Assembly: GCA_037043455.1 (NCBI GenBank)
Contig: JAWPHD010011474.1
Location: 19,576-83,575 of the forward strand
Reading direction: 5' to 3'
Origin: Cyrtodaria siliqua
Taxonomy: Eukaryota > Mollusca > Bivalvia > Adapedonta > Hiatellidae
DNA: 64,000 bases
Below are positions 57,901-61,719 of the stretch, one piece after another. The notes below the pieces were generated by a model. That model searched no databases. It was not told the origin of the DNA and was given only the letters and a program-made list of their open reading frames with translations. Each line of letters opens with the position of its first letter. Within the stretch, counting starts at the first letter, position 1. The translations under genes and the position numbers were made by a program.

Positions 57901-60900
57901 CCAGTGGCCATCTTTGTTTACCTAGAGTTATATAATGAAAACTTGTAGCGACTACTCCTCTGAAACTATTTGACAGATTTTCATGAAACTTCACAGGAAT
58001 GTTGCTCTTGATGTCTAATTGATCCAAGCAAAATTTCAGGTCGGCCGGAAAATCAAGATGGCCACCATGGCTAAAAATAGATTTTCAAAATACAAGTTTG
58101 TAGCGACTACTTCCTGGAATCAAAATCAATCAGTAGAGCTTCAAGGTCATTGACCTCTTGTTTCTCAAACATTTTCGAATTGATTGTTCCCAAACATCAT
58201 GAACACATAACAACTGATGACCTTATGTCCCTGTACATCATCCATCATCGATTGCCTAATTTATTACAGAATTATGGCCCTTTGTTTGACTTAGAATTTT
58301 CCACTCTAATATTGGATAATGACATGTTAGGCAGTGCTACCCTTGAATTATAAATACATACTTGATAAATATGTGAATTAGTCATGACCCTGAGTATGAT
58401 ATAAGCGGAGTATGGATAAACACACTTTTATCAAGTTTGTATTTATTATTCAAGTATACCACTGTCTAAATAAAAGTGTAAACTAATAAAAGTGTAAATA
58501 AAAATGTTAAACTGTAAGTTACATTTAAACATATTTCGGATTATTTGTCTTATGTTTTTTTTGGTTAATGCACTTTCAGTAGGATTCTACAAAAGGGGAC
58601 ATAACCCTTAAATCGTTTGATTGCCGCCTCTCCTAACAAGAGGTCAATGACCTTGAAGCTCTACTGATTGATTTTGATTTCAGGAAGTAGTCGCTACAGA
58701 CTTGTTTTTTGAATAATTATTTTTAGCCGTGGCGGCCATCTTGAATTTCCGGCCGACCTGAAATTTTGCTAGGATCAATAAGACATCAAGAGCAACATTC
58801 CTGTGAAGTTTCATGAAAATCCGTCAAGTAGTTTCACAGGAATAGTCGCTACAAGTTTTCATTATATAACTCTATGTAAACAAAGATGGCCGCTGACAGC
58901 CATGTTTAACGTCGAATGAAAATAATGTTGGACTCCGATAACCATCATGTCATACTGATCATTTTACAAAAAGTCCCATATCAATATCACTTATAGTTTT
59001 CAAGACGTAGTTGCTACAAACTTCTTTTTTAAAAAATCTAATTTTAGCTGTGGCGGCCATCTTGAATTTCTGGCCGATCTGAAATTTTGCTAGGATCAAT
59101 TAAACATTAAGAGCAACATTCCTGTAAAGTTTCATGAAAATCTGTCAAGTAGTTTCAAAGGAGTAGTCGCTACAAGTTTTTAGCTCTACTGATCAGAGAT
59201 CAGCAGAGCTTATGCCGTGGTGCGGCGTCCGTCGTCCGTCCGTCTGTCCGTCTGTCTGTCCGTCCGTCTGTCCGTTAACTTTTATTTGTAGCGACTACTC
59301 CTCTGAAACTACTGGATGGATATTCATAAAACTTTACAGAAATGTTGCCCATGAAGTCTAGTTGATCCTAGCAAAAATTCATGTTGATGTGAAATCCAAG
59401 ATGGCCGCCAAAGCTAAAAATAGATTTTCAAAATACAAGTTTGTAGCGACTACTTCTTGAAAACTATAAGTGATATTGATATGGGACTTTTTCTAAAATA
59501 ATCAGCATGACATGATGTTGGTCCTTATCAAAAATCGTTTTGATTCGACGTAAACGTGGCTGCCAGCGGCCATCTTTGTTTACATAGAGTTATATAGTAA
59601 AAACTTGTAGCGACTACTCCTCTGAAACTACTTGGCGGATTTTCATGAAACTTTACAGGAATGTTGCTCTTTATGTCTAATTGATCCTAGCAAAATTTCA
59701 GGTCGGCCGGAAATTCAAGATGGCCGCCATGGCTAAAAATAGATTTTCAAAATACAAGTTTTTAGCGACTACTTCTTGAAAACTATAAGTGATATTGATA
59801 TGGGACTTTTTCTAAAATGATCAGCATGACATGATGTTGATCCTTGTGGAAAATTATTTTGATTCGACGTTAAACATGGCTGCCAGTGGCCATCTTTGGT
59901 TACACAGAGTTATATAGTAAAAACTTGTAGCGACTACTCCTCTGAAACTACCTGACGGATGTTCATGAAACTTCACAGGAATGTTGATCTTGATGTCTAG
60001 TTGATCCTAGAAAAATTTCAGGTCGGCCGGAAATTCAAGATGGCCGCCACAGCTAAAAATAGATTTAAAATAAATAAGTTTGTAGCGACTACTTCTTCAA
60101 AACTATAAAAGATATTGATATGGGACTTTTTCTAAAATGATCAGTATGACATGATGTTGGTCCTTGTCGAAAATTGTTTTGATTTGACGTTAAACATGGC
60201 TACCAGCGGCCATCTTTGTTTACATAGAGTTATATAATGAAAACTTGTAGCGACTACTCCTCTGAAACTACTTGACGGATTTTCATGAAACTTCACAGGA
60301 ATGTTGCTCTTAATGTCTAATTGATCCTAGCAAAATTTCAGGTCGGCCAGAAATTCAAGATGGCCGCCACGGTTAAAAAATAGATTTTCAAAAAACAAGT
60401 CTGTAGCGACTACTTCCTGAAATCAAAATCAATCAGTAAAGCTTCAAGGTCATTGACCTCTTGTTATTATATAACTGTATGTAAACAAAGATGGCCTCTG
60501 GCAGCCATGTTTAAACGTTGAATCAAAATGATTTTTGACAAGGACCAACATCATGTCATGCTGATCATTTTACAAAAAGTCCCCATATCAGTATCACTTA
60601 GAGTTTTCAAGGACGTAGTCGCTACAAACTTCTTTTTTAAAAATCTATTTTTAGCCGTCGCGGCCATCTTGAATTTCCGGGCGACCTGAAATTTTGCTAG
60701 GATCAATTAGACATCAAGAGCAACATTCCTGTGAAGTTTCATGAAAATCCGTCAAGTAGTTTCAGAGGAGTAGTTGCTACAAGTTTTCATTATATAACTC
60801 TATGTAAACAAAGATGGCCGCTGGCAGCCATGTTTAACGTCGAATCAAAACGATTTTCGACAAGGACCAACATCATGTCATGCTGATCATTTTAGAAAAA

Positions 60901-61559
60901 GTCCCATATCAATATCACTTATAGTTTTCATGAAGGAGTCGCTACAAACTTGTTTTTTGAAAAACCTATTTTTAGATCTGGTGGCCATCTTGGATTTTAC
61001 ATCAACATGAATTTTTGCTAGGATCAACTAGACTTCATGGGCAACATTTCTGTAAAGTTTCATGAAAATCCATTCAGTAGTTTCAGAGGAGAAGTCGCTA
61101 CAAAACAAAGTTTACGGACAGACAGACGGACGCCGCGCCAAGGCATAAGCTCTGCTGATCTCTGATCAGTAGAGCTAAAAAATGCCAATGAATCTCCATG
61201 ACACTTCAGAAAAAACATTTAACTGAAATTCAGTTTCCTGCAAAATACAAAATGGCTTCCATTGCGAAAAGTAGACTAGCTAGATATCTTTGTCTTTTTT
61301 TGTTAAAAACTGGTATAAAGTATCAGTATAAACACCTACTTGTGACACATATGTAACTACTTATGTGGACTATAAACCATCTAATTGAATAGCGATGCTT
61401 TATTAAACGTTTTATTCTTATCTTGTCTGTTTCCAGCTTGGAAAGCTGACTGTACCCGTGTTGAAGGAGAAAATCAAGCAAGAAGGAATAGCGTGTACCG
61501 GATCAAAAAAGGCCGACCTCATCGATGCTATATGTGCACATTATGAAGTGGGCATTTAG
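18879..61559 (+). CDS. XRCC6: Ku70 (XRCC6), DNA double-strand-break end-binding subunit; N-terminus not in window
   Basis: Ku70 pairs with Ku80 to form a ring that slides onto broken DNA ends and recruits DNA-PKcs, ligase IV and partners for non-homologous end joining in the nucleus. Seventeen exons, all with AG acceptors and GT donors, join in one frame of 546 codons plus TAG: 18879-18953, 19444-19491, 20652-20706, 21407-21500, 22894-22972, 23902-24009, 25203-25279, 26353-26436, 28313-28409, 29284-29398, 30567-30655, 49996-50124, 51416-51527, 52344-52505, 55276-55376, 56379-56471, 61437-61559. Residues 1-205 are vWA-like, about 206-385 the Ku core, 386-475 the C-terminal arm, 507-546 the SAP domain. 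Metazoan Ku70 is about 600 residues, so roughly 60 N-terminal residues are missing. The 19.3-kb intron after exon 11 is full of nested elements. With no first exon or promoter visible, whether this copy is expressed cannot be judged. Confidence 0.93.
19444..19491 (+). CDS. XRCC6: Ku70 window exon 2
   Basis: Sixteen codons ([16 protein letters not shown]) continue the vWA-like domain. The donor CAG|GTATAC is also the first unit of a 49-bp tandem array. Confidence 0.88.
19492..19784. repeat. 49-bp tandem array beginning at the Ku70 exon 2 donor
   Basis: Six units of GTATACACAGTTATTGAGCC type follow one another at 49-bp spacing (19,492, 19,541, 19,590 and on). The first GTATAC is the actual 5' splice site; each later unit repeats GTATAC behind GGGCA. 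Confidence 0.9.
19795..20036. mobile_element. Harbinger-type MITE
   Basis: Imperfect inverted repeats of about 40 bp start GGCCACCCTAAAAATTATTT on the left and, complemented, GGCCACAATTAAAATATTTA on the right, each followed by TGTTTGCCCTTTCC. Both sides are flanked by TTA (19,792-19,794 and 20,037-20,039), a 3-bp Harbinger-style duplication. A related terminus occurs at about 48,885-48,945. Confidence 0.7.
20044..20640. other. Intron 2 remainder, noncoding
   Basis: No gene. It holds a short inverted pair with AAAGGTCAAGGTCA (near 20,110) and TGACCTTGACCTTTGA (near 20,172), which looks like a dispersed-repeat fragment; the rest shows nothing distinct. Confidence 0.5.
20652..20706 (+). CDS. 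XRCC6: Ku70 window exon 3
   Basis: Encodes [18 protein letters not shown], the conserved segment equivalent to QELDNPGAKRILELD in vertebrate Ku70. Acceptor TTACAG, donor G|GTAATG, ending in phase 1. Confidence 0.92.
20805..20945. repeat. Short tandem repeat in intron 3
   Basis: Three units of CAACATAATGAATGAGCCCA followed by ACAATGATCATTT-type sequence, about 60 bp each. Confidence 0.75.
21208..21278. repeat. Perfect 27-bp inverted repeat (hairpin)
   Basis: Arms 21,208-21,234 and 21,252-21,278 are exact complements around a 17-base loop; each arm contains AAACTCGCATATTTTCAC or its complement. It is probably the core of a MITE whose ends were not resolved. Confidence 0.85.
21407..21500 (+). 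CDS. XRCC6: Ku70 window exon 4
   Basis: Encodes [20 protein letters not shown] then [12 protein letters not shown], equivalent to the YSLSEVLWVCANLF region of vertebrate Ku70. Donor AC|GTCAGT, chosen because it keeps the frame with the next exon. Confidence 0.9.
21820..22260 (+). repeat. tRNA-derived SINE with an amplified head
   Basis: The segment GGCTGACATGGCCCAGCGGA, then TAGCACAGATAACTTAGTGT, is repeated about six times at ~42 bp, plus three shorter copies of CATGGCCCAGCGGATAGCA. This resembles a tRNA-like A-box region. The final copy continues into GGTTCAAGCCTCGCC (B box) and a body with TTGGGCAAGACACTTCC. Only the head is amplified. Confidence 0.6.
22894..22972 (+). CDS. XRCC6: Ku70 window exon 5
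   Basis: Encodes [20 protein letters not shown] then GNPQLQ, matching the KRIMLFTNEDNPHG segment of vertebrate Ku70. Its last 46 bases are the first unit of the tandem array that fills the start of the next intron. Donor CAG|GTGAGT. Confidence 0.92.
22927..23690. repeat. 52-bp tandem array derived from the exon 5/intron 5 boundary
   Basis: About 14-15 units at 52-bp spacing. Unit 1 is coding exon plus the real donor (TTCACGTGCAATGATAACC ... CCCCAGTTACAGGTGAGT). Later units keep ACATGCAATGATAATCCACA and CCCCAGTTACAGGTGAGTG. About 12 units, the real one included, keep GTGAGTG; two have lost it. Read in frame past the real donor, TGA follows within eight codons. Confidence 0.93.
23902..24009 (+). 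CDS. XRCC6: Ku70 window exon 6
   Basis: Thirty-six codons, [20 protein letters not shown] then [16 protein letters not shown], closely matching [20 protein letters not shown] of vertebrate Ku70. Phase 0 at both ends, donor AAG|GTAACT. Confidence 0.94.
24010..25202. other. Intron 6, noncoding repeat fragments
   Basis: No gene. Two related segments (near 24,126-24,190 and 24,655-24,720) share GTGTAATAAAG and AATAAATATGCAAAT. From about 24,740 to 25,060 there are several TCAAGGTCA-type motifs in a sequence like the cores of the hairpin-ended elements elsewhere in the window. Confidence 0.5.
25203..25279 (+). CDS. XRCC6: Ku70 window exon 7
   Basis: Encodes [20 protein letters not shown] then EELLTR, the acidic end of the vWA-like domain (vertebrate SSKLEDLLRKV). 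Ends in phase 2 at CG|GTATGT, the start of another tandem array. Confidence 0.9.
25280..25405. repeat. ~41-bp tandem array beginning at the exon 7 donor
   Basis: Three units, each starting GT(A/T/G)TGT-like and ending AACGTACATT, with CTGTCTGTC stretches between. The first unit starts on the real donor GTATGTGTCTG. Confidence 0.75.
25715..26020 (+). repeat. Hairpin-ended repeat fragment (ACCCCCCATTCAC family)
   Basis: It starts with a hairpin, CCCCCATTCAC-AAA-GTGAAGTGGGGG, then GGAATCACGTTGTCC. The same head and body (TTGTTCCCAAACTTCATAT, AACAACTGATGA) occur at 56,515-56,880 and 58,163-58,330. The 3' end was not delimited. Confidence 0.6.
26353..26436 (+). CDS. XRCC6: Ku70 window exon 8
   Basis: Encodes [20 protein letters not shown] then GLQFGVG, the linker from vWA-like domain to Ku core (vertebrate VRAKETRKRAL). 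Acceptor TTTCAG, donor GT|GTAATA. Confidence 0.9.
26570..27232 (+). mobile_element. Helentron/HINE-like element, family D
   Basis: Left end in a T-run: TAGCTCGACTATTTGAAGAA, then AAGAGAGCT closing a hairpin. Right end: CAAATAGTCGAGCT, complementary to the left AGCTCGACTATTTG, then a GAGCTGTTCTCCGACAGCTC hairpin and TTGTTT. Three internal units of about 170-185 bp start GCGTGTAAGCTGTGTTTCC. No target duplication is seen. A second copy starts at 63,392. Confidence 0.7.
27485..28060. repeat. 19-bp minisatellite (AAGTGGCGTCATTCACGTC)
   Basis: About 30 units. Variants with AAGTGACGTCATTCACG contain the palindrome TGACGTCA, the CRE consensus. Two units are interrupted by AAGTAGGGTCAG inserts. Confidence 0.9.
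28313..28409 (+). CDS. XRCC6: Ku70 window exon 9
   Basis: Starts the Ku core: [20 protein letters not shown] then [12 protein letters not shown] (vertebrate [20 protein letters not shown]). The 1-base start completes the Val codon split by the intron. Donor AAG|GTAATG. Confidence 0.95.
28485..28580. repeat. Short dispersed repeat, inverted copy at 53,310
   Basis: GACAACCATGCTAAGATTTTCAATC-like sequence and GTATGTGAGTGGTTTTA here occur as the reverse complement at about 53,312-53,372 in intron 14. No boundaries were resolved. Confidence 0.6.
28575..29080. other. Intron 9, noncoding
   Basis: AT-rich. A cluster of TGACGTCA-like motifs lies at 28,680-28,730 (TTGACGTCATCC, GTGACGTCACAT). Nothing else is supported. 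Confidence 0.45.
29085..29213 (-). repeat. tRNA-derived SINE, reverse strand
   Basis: On the - strand it starts GGAGTGCGTGGTCCAGTGGT then AGAACGTAAGACTCCAGATC, a clear A-box/anticodon-arm-like head, followed by a decayed B box and CCTTGAGCAAGATAAT in the body. Confidence 0.7.
29284..29398 (+). CDS. XRCC6: Ku70 window exon 10
   Basis: Encodes [20 protein letters not shown] then [19 protein letters not shown], the Ku-core segment equivalent to LLLPSDTKRSQIYGSRQI and ELKRFDDPGL. Acceptor CCTCAG, donor TCGG|GTTAGT, phase 1. Confidence 0.95.
29418..29715. repeat. ~300-bp inverted-repeat MITE
   Basis: Left GTATTGTTTCTAATTAGCGC and right GCGCTAATTTGAAACAATAT are near complements; GTACAGTAAACC and GGTATAC extend the symmetry weakly outward. 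Flanking duplications are not clear. Confidence 0.55.
29716..30430. other. Intron 10 remainder, noncoding
   Basis: No credible gene. The frames across it have no recognisable domain. AT-rich with no tandem structure seen. Confidence 0.4.
30567..30655 (+). CDS. XRCC6: Ku70 window exon 11
   Basis: Encodes [20 protein letters not shown] then AQFIYPDES, equivalent to [20 protein letters not shown] and FVYPEES in the vertebrate Ku core. Donor TCT|GTAAGT, phase 0, opening the 19.3-kb intron. Confidence 0.95.
30740..31175. repeat. 22-bp minisatellite, third locus
   Basis: About 19 copies of CTCCCTATAATTGGGACCAA-type units. The family-C hairpin-ended element begins at its right edge, the array resumes at 35,760, and more copies lie at 49,825 beyond the LINE, as if one array had been split. 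Confidence 0.85.
31188..35196 (+). mobile_element. Helentron/HINE-like element, family C, with 145-bp array
   Basis: Left end in a T-run: TAGCTCTACTGGCCAAGGGC closing on CAGCAGAGCT as a hairpin, then a short GTCCGTCTTCCGTCGTCCGT run and GTTAACTTTTG. Right end: CCAGTAGAGCG, near-complement of the left CTCTACTGG, then an AGGCCCTCTTGGGCCTCTTG hairpin and TTGTTT. Between lie about 25 units of 145 bp containing AACTAGGTCACTAGGTCAAA and TTGTGTACACTCTAGAGGCC. No protein gene is credible in it. Confidence 0.75.
31389..35084. repeat. Higher-order repeat: 1,848-bp block present twice
   Basis: The pattern of variant 145-bp units in 31,389-33,236 is repeated in 33,237-35,084 with an exact 1,848-bp offset at every unit checked (32,058/33,906, 32,493/34,341, 32,872/34,720). 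Even an irregular short unit (CACTCTTTGTCAAAATG) recurs. Only a few base differences were noticed. Confidence 0.92.
35218..35759. mobile_element. TTAA-flanked inverted-repeat MITE (piggyBac-type?)
   Basis: Terminal inverted repeats of about 25 bp: AGGGAATGTAGCGACACAGC at the left and, complemented, AGGGAATGTAGCGCCACAGC at the right, each bounded by TTAA (35,218-35,221, 35,756-35,759). The inner halves are also roughly mirrored around ATTCCATATATGG-type sequence. TTAA duplication suggests piggyBac; a 3-bp TTA/TAA Harbinger reading is the alternative. Confidence 0.65.
36321..42321 (-). pseudogene. LINE ORF2: endonuclease, reverse transcriptase, C-terminal Cys/His motif
   Basis: N-terminal hydrophobic stretch then GDIHQNPG, a degenerate 2A-like/CR1-type motif. 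The apurinic-type endonuclease follows ([37 protein letters not shown]), then the reverse transcriptase ([51 protein letters not shown]) and a C-terminal C..C..E..H..C motif (CDHCHSG ... HFFFSCP). Two exact tandem duplications break the frame: 221 bp (40,888-41,108 repeated to 41,329) and 127 bp (39,874-40,000 repeated to 40,127). Across the family-A insertion the frame ends in KYIIKSKRF and TAA at 36,323-36,321, a typical CR1/L2 ending. Confidence 0.88.
36339..38357 (+). mobile_element. Helentron/HINE-like element, family A copy 1, inserted in LINE ORF2
   Basis: Left end TAGCTCTACTGATCAGAGAT then CAGCAGAGCT (hairpin), followed by a CCGT/CTGT microsatellite and GTTAACTTTT. Right end ATCAGTAGAGCT, exact complement of the left AGCTCTACTGAT, then a CAAGGTCATTGACCTCTTG hairpin and TT. 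The interior has five or six dimeric units of about 310-320 bp, each with two GTAGCGACTACT half-units of 155-165 bp. It splits LINE ORF2 in a run of Ts without target duplication. A ~100-bp foreign piece (about 37,954-38,050) lies within it. Confidence 0.85.
42440..43160 (-). other. LINE inter-ORF region, noncoding
   Basis: Lies between LINE ORF2 and the inverted-repeat element at 43,165. AT-rich, no coding frame of note. Whether all of it belongs to the LINE is unknown. Confidence 0.4.
43165..45235. mobile_element. 2.07-kb inverted-repeat DNA element (hAT-like termini)
   Basis: Termini CAGTGTTCGACACTAAC (left) and, complemented, CAGGGTTCGACACTAAC (right), flanked by AAATT on both sides (43,160-43,164, 45,236-45,240). 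Only five flanking bases match, so the superfamily is uncertain. Both ends also carry mirrored AGGAGGACTA and CTAGTCC motifs. The centre is a large palindrome of 92-bp units. There is no transposase. Confidence 0.65.
43660..44565. repeat. ~900-bp palindrome made of 92-bp tandem units
   Basis: Four forward units of GGGTACATGGTTACACAGGG type at 92-bp spacing (43,859, 43,951, 44,043, 44,135) are followed, from about 44,228, by three units in reverse orientation (TTAGTTGTACCCACTTGTAC ...). The outer arms (CAACTGGTTACATTGGATAC, left; GTATCCAATGTAACCAGGT, right) are also inverted. Confidence 0.9.
45571..45981 (-). pseudogene. LINE ORF1, C-terminal part
   Basis: Frame resumes after the insertion with [20 protein letters not shown], the RRM-like core of LINE ORF1 RNA-binding proteins (Transposase_22 type), then [39 protein letters not shown] and a basic end at TAA 45,571. 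This protein coats LINE RNA as a chaperone. The reading frame on both sides of the insertion is open, so ORF1 was probably intact when it was hit. Confidence 0.8.
45982..49065 (+). mobile_element. Helentron/HINE-like element, family B, inserted in LINE ORF1, with 145-bp array
   Basis: Left end ATGGCTCCCCCACAC-AAA-GTGTGGTAGGGGAGCC forms a hairpin, followed by a GTCTGTCT microsatellite. Right end GAGTGGGGGAGCC, near-complement of the left GGCTCCCCCACAC, then ATACGTTTTT. About 18 units of 145 bp (46,216 to 46,361 and so on) carry ACGATGTCCGATCAATAACT and GGGTCACTAGGTCAAAGGTC. The host frame G-T-K-I-A-A-D is restored in a T-run when it is removed. The tail (48,715-48,870) is T-rich low complexity, then a Harbinger-MITE-like piece. 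Confidence 0.8.
48715..48870. repeat. T-rich low-complexity tract
   Basis: About 150 bases of T with scattered GA and AA (TTTGATTTTTTTTTAATTTA pattern). Length is likely unreliable in assembly. Confidence 0.9.
49066..49480 (-). pseudogene. LINE ORF1, N-terminal part
   Basis: Starts at Met 49,480 with [20 protein letters not shown], an acidic [10 protein letters not shown] repeat, then a coiled-coil-like segment ([20 protein letters not shown]) before the break at VIVHGTK. This is the usual layout of LINE ORF1 proteins: charged start, coiled coil for trimerisation, then RRM. The continuation lies at 45,981-45,571. Confidence 0.75.
49825..49935. repeat. 22-bp minisatellite, fifth locus
   Basis: Four or five units (CCCTATAATTGAGATCAAAT type) between the LINE 5' end and Ku70 exon 12. 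They match the array left of the LINE and suggest the LINE jumped into it. Confidence 0.75.
49996..50124 (+). CDS. XRCC6: Ku70 window exon 12
   Basis: Forty-three codons: [40 protein letters not shown] then MPQ, closely matching vertebrate [20 protein letters not shown] and IPPYFVALVPQ of the Ku core. Acceptor TATTTCAG, donor CAG|GTATTT. Confidence 0.96.
50281..50379. repeat. ~41-bp imperfect inverted repeat (hairpin)
   Basis: Left arm ACAGTTAGGAGTTCGGATGC, GTAGTAATTAAATCAC and right arm GTGATTTAATTACTCGCATC, CGTACGACTAACTGT are complementary with few mismatches, around a ~16-base loop. Probably a MITE. Confidence 0.8.
50640..50850. repeat. Three ~80-bp units with poly-G runs
   Basis: GTGCATGGTTTGGGAGCATG then GCAAGTTTGTTGTAATTAAC occurs three times, each preceded by a G-run of 10-20 broken by single T or A. 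The runs could form G-quadruplexes; run lengths are likely imprecise. Confidence 0.9.
50850..51410. other. Intron 12 remainder
   Basis: No gene. A three-copy ~60-bp tandem repeat (GTCTATGAATGTTAATTAAT type) lies at 51,215-51,350. The segment 51,110-51,185 shares AGAACCAGTACTGTAC and CATCCGTAAGAATCG with 3,650-3,760. Confidence 0.5.
51416..51527 (+). CDS. XRCC6: Ku70 window exon 13
   Basis: [20 protein letters not shown] then [17 protein letters not shown], nearly identical to vertebrate [20 protein letters not shown] and LPFADDKRK. This is the most diagnostic exon for Ku70. Acceptor TTCTAG, donor AAAG|GTATGT, phase 1. Confidence 0.97.
51655..52075. repeat. ~140-160 bp tandem repeat in intron 13
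   Basis: About three units with ATATAGGTCA(C/T)(A/G)TCCGGT, GCTACAACATGCGT and AGGATTTTCAC(A/C)(A/G)AA(C/T)TTCAC. The period is like that of the hairpin-ended element cores, but no termini were found. Confidence 0.7.
52344..52505 (+). CDS. XRCC6: Ku70 window exon 14
   Basis: Encodes [40 protein letters not shown] then [14 protein letters not shown], the start of the C-terminal arm (vertebrate [20 protein letters not shown]). Donor ACACAT|GTAAGC begins a tandem array. Confidence 0.96.
52506..53215. repeat. ~31-bp tandem array beginning at the exon 14 donor, split by another repeat
   Basis: Four units from 52,506 and about eleven from 52,870 read GTAAGCATTTATCTTTGTAT then TATACACGT. Each unit keeps ACACGTGTAAGC-type sequence, the equivalent of the real ACACAT|GTAAGC boundary. 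Between them (about 52,606-52,869) is an unrelated piece starting TGTGTCACCTGCATAGCATG with CCGTCGTCGTCCGTC, resembling a hairpin-ended element head. Confidence 0.88.
53390..55250. repeat. ~58-bp tandem array in intron 14, interrupted by a hAT element
   Basis: Units of TCATACAAATCCCAATTAAC then AAGCACTCATCTAATACCTG and CAAACCCAAGTTA repeat about ten times before 53,940 and about six times after 54,880. It ends about 25 bp before exon 15. Confidence 0.9.
53948..54879. mobile_element. Nonautonomous hAT element
   Basis: Exact 8-bp target duplication CTGCAAAC on both sides (53,940-53,947, 54,880-54,887), diagnostic of hAT. Ends CAGGGCTTCTAAAATTTT (left) and, complemented, CAGGCTTCTAAAATCGCC (right). 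The 932-bp interior has no transposase. Confidence 0.88.
55276..55376 (+). CDS. XRCC6: Ku70 window exon 15
   Basis: Encodes [20 protein letters not shown] then [14 protein letters not shown], the end of the C-terminal arm (vertebrate [20 protein letters not shown]). The basic tail may belong to the nuclear-localisation region. Acceptor ACACAG, donor AAG|GTAAGA. Confidence 0.94.
55460..55930. repeat. 28-bp minisatellite in intron 15
   Basis: About 16-17 units of CTAGGCCTACTGCAACCCTG then GATGTACT. The duplicate at 11,838-11,980 keeps about five units. Confidence 0.92.
55931..56378. other. Intron 15 remainder
   Basis: No gene seen. The part from about 55,990 to 56,388 is the segment missing from the partial duplicate upstream. 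Confidence 0.55.
56379..56471 (+). CDS. XRCC6: Ku70 window exon 16
   Basis: Thirty-one codons, [20 protein letters not shown] then [11 protein letters not shown], an Ala/Lys-rich linker before the SAP domain. Little sequence conservation is expected in this linker; the exon is supported by frame, splice sites and its duplicate at 12,052. Confidence 0.9.
56515..58330 (+). repeat. ACCCCTGCTTTCAC-family repeat, split by a family A element
   Basis: Head ACCCCTGCTTTCACAAAGTG AAGTGGGCGCTATATTGGAA matches 25,715. Body segment 56,700-56,880 and segment 58,163-58,330 are near copies of one internal unit (TTGTTCCCAAAC, AACAACTGATGACCTTATGT, GAATTATGGCC), separated by the element at 56,887-58,162. Confidence 0.7.
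56887..58162 (+). mobile_element. Helentron/HINE-like element, family A copy 2
   Basis: Starts in a T-run with TAGCTCGACTGATCAGAGAT then TAGCAGAGCT and a CCGT/CTGT microsatellite. Three and a half dimeric GTAGCGACTACT units follow. It ends ATCAGTAGAGCTTCAAGGTC, ATTGACCTCTTG, TTT. Confidence 0.82.
58635..61177 (-). mobile_element. Helentron/HINE-like element, family A copy 3 (reverse), with copy 4 nested in it
   Basis: Starts AACAAGAGGTCAATGACCTT, the complement of the family-A right end, and finishes CTGATCAGTAGAGCTAAAAA, the complement of the left end, so it is reversed. It is interrupted at 59,181-60,474 by a forward copy. The matching intron of the Ku70 partial duplicate lacks the whole block: there CTCTCC joins AAAAAATGTC at about 12,968, an empty site. 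Confidence 0.85.
59181..60474 (+). mobile_element. Helentron/HINE-like element, family A copy 4, nested
   Basis: Complete forward copy: TAGCTCTACTGATCAGAGAT, CCGT/CTGT microsatellite, about three and a half dimeric units, then the GTCATTGACCTCTTGTT end. The host element reads ACAAGTTTT before and ATTATATAACT after, as in an unbroken copy at 60,780-60,800, so no host bases were clearly gained. Confidence 0.85.
61437..61559 (+). CDS. XRCC6: Ku70 window exon 17, SAP domain and stop
   Basis: [20 protein letters not shown] then [20 protein letters not shown] and TAG. It fits the SAP domain that ends vertebrate Ku70 ([20 protein letters not shown]), a helix-turn-helix DNA-binding motif. Acceptor TTTCCAG. 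Confidence 0.96.
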   Translation, partial: LGKLTVPVLKEKIKQEGIACTGSKKADLIDAICAHYEVGI

Positions 61560-61700
61560 GCACTTCATGTTTATCTGTGATGAGCTGAGCTGACAGATTG
61601 CTTTTTGTAGTTATCATGTTAATTTTGCTATGTTTGTGGTATAGGAAATTGTTAACTTAAAGCATCCTCAAACTGCAATACAAACCACAACGTGAAAGAC

Positions 61701-61706
61701 AATAAA
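61701..61706 (+). terminator. Ku70 polyadenylation signal AATAAA
   Basis: AATAAA lies 142 bases after the stop codon, in a 3' UTR conserved with the partial duplicate (13,350-13,490), where homology stops right at the same hexamer. Confidence 0.75.
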
Positions 61707-61719
61707 TATAGCGATATAA

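Noticed and set aside
58150..58353. 67-codon frame after the family A element
   Set aside because: Same sequence recurs at 25,870-26,000 and 56,700-56,880 without an open frame, so it is a dispersed noncoding repeat.
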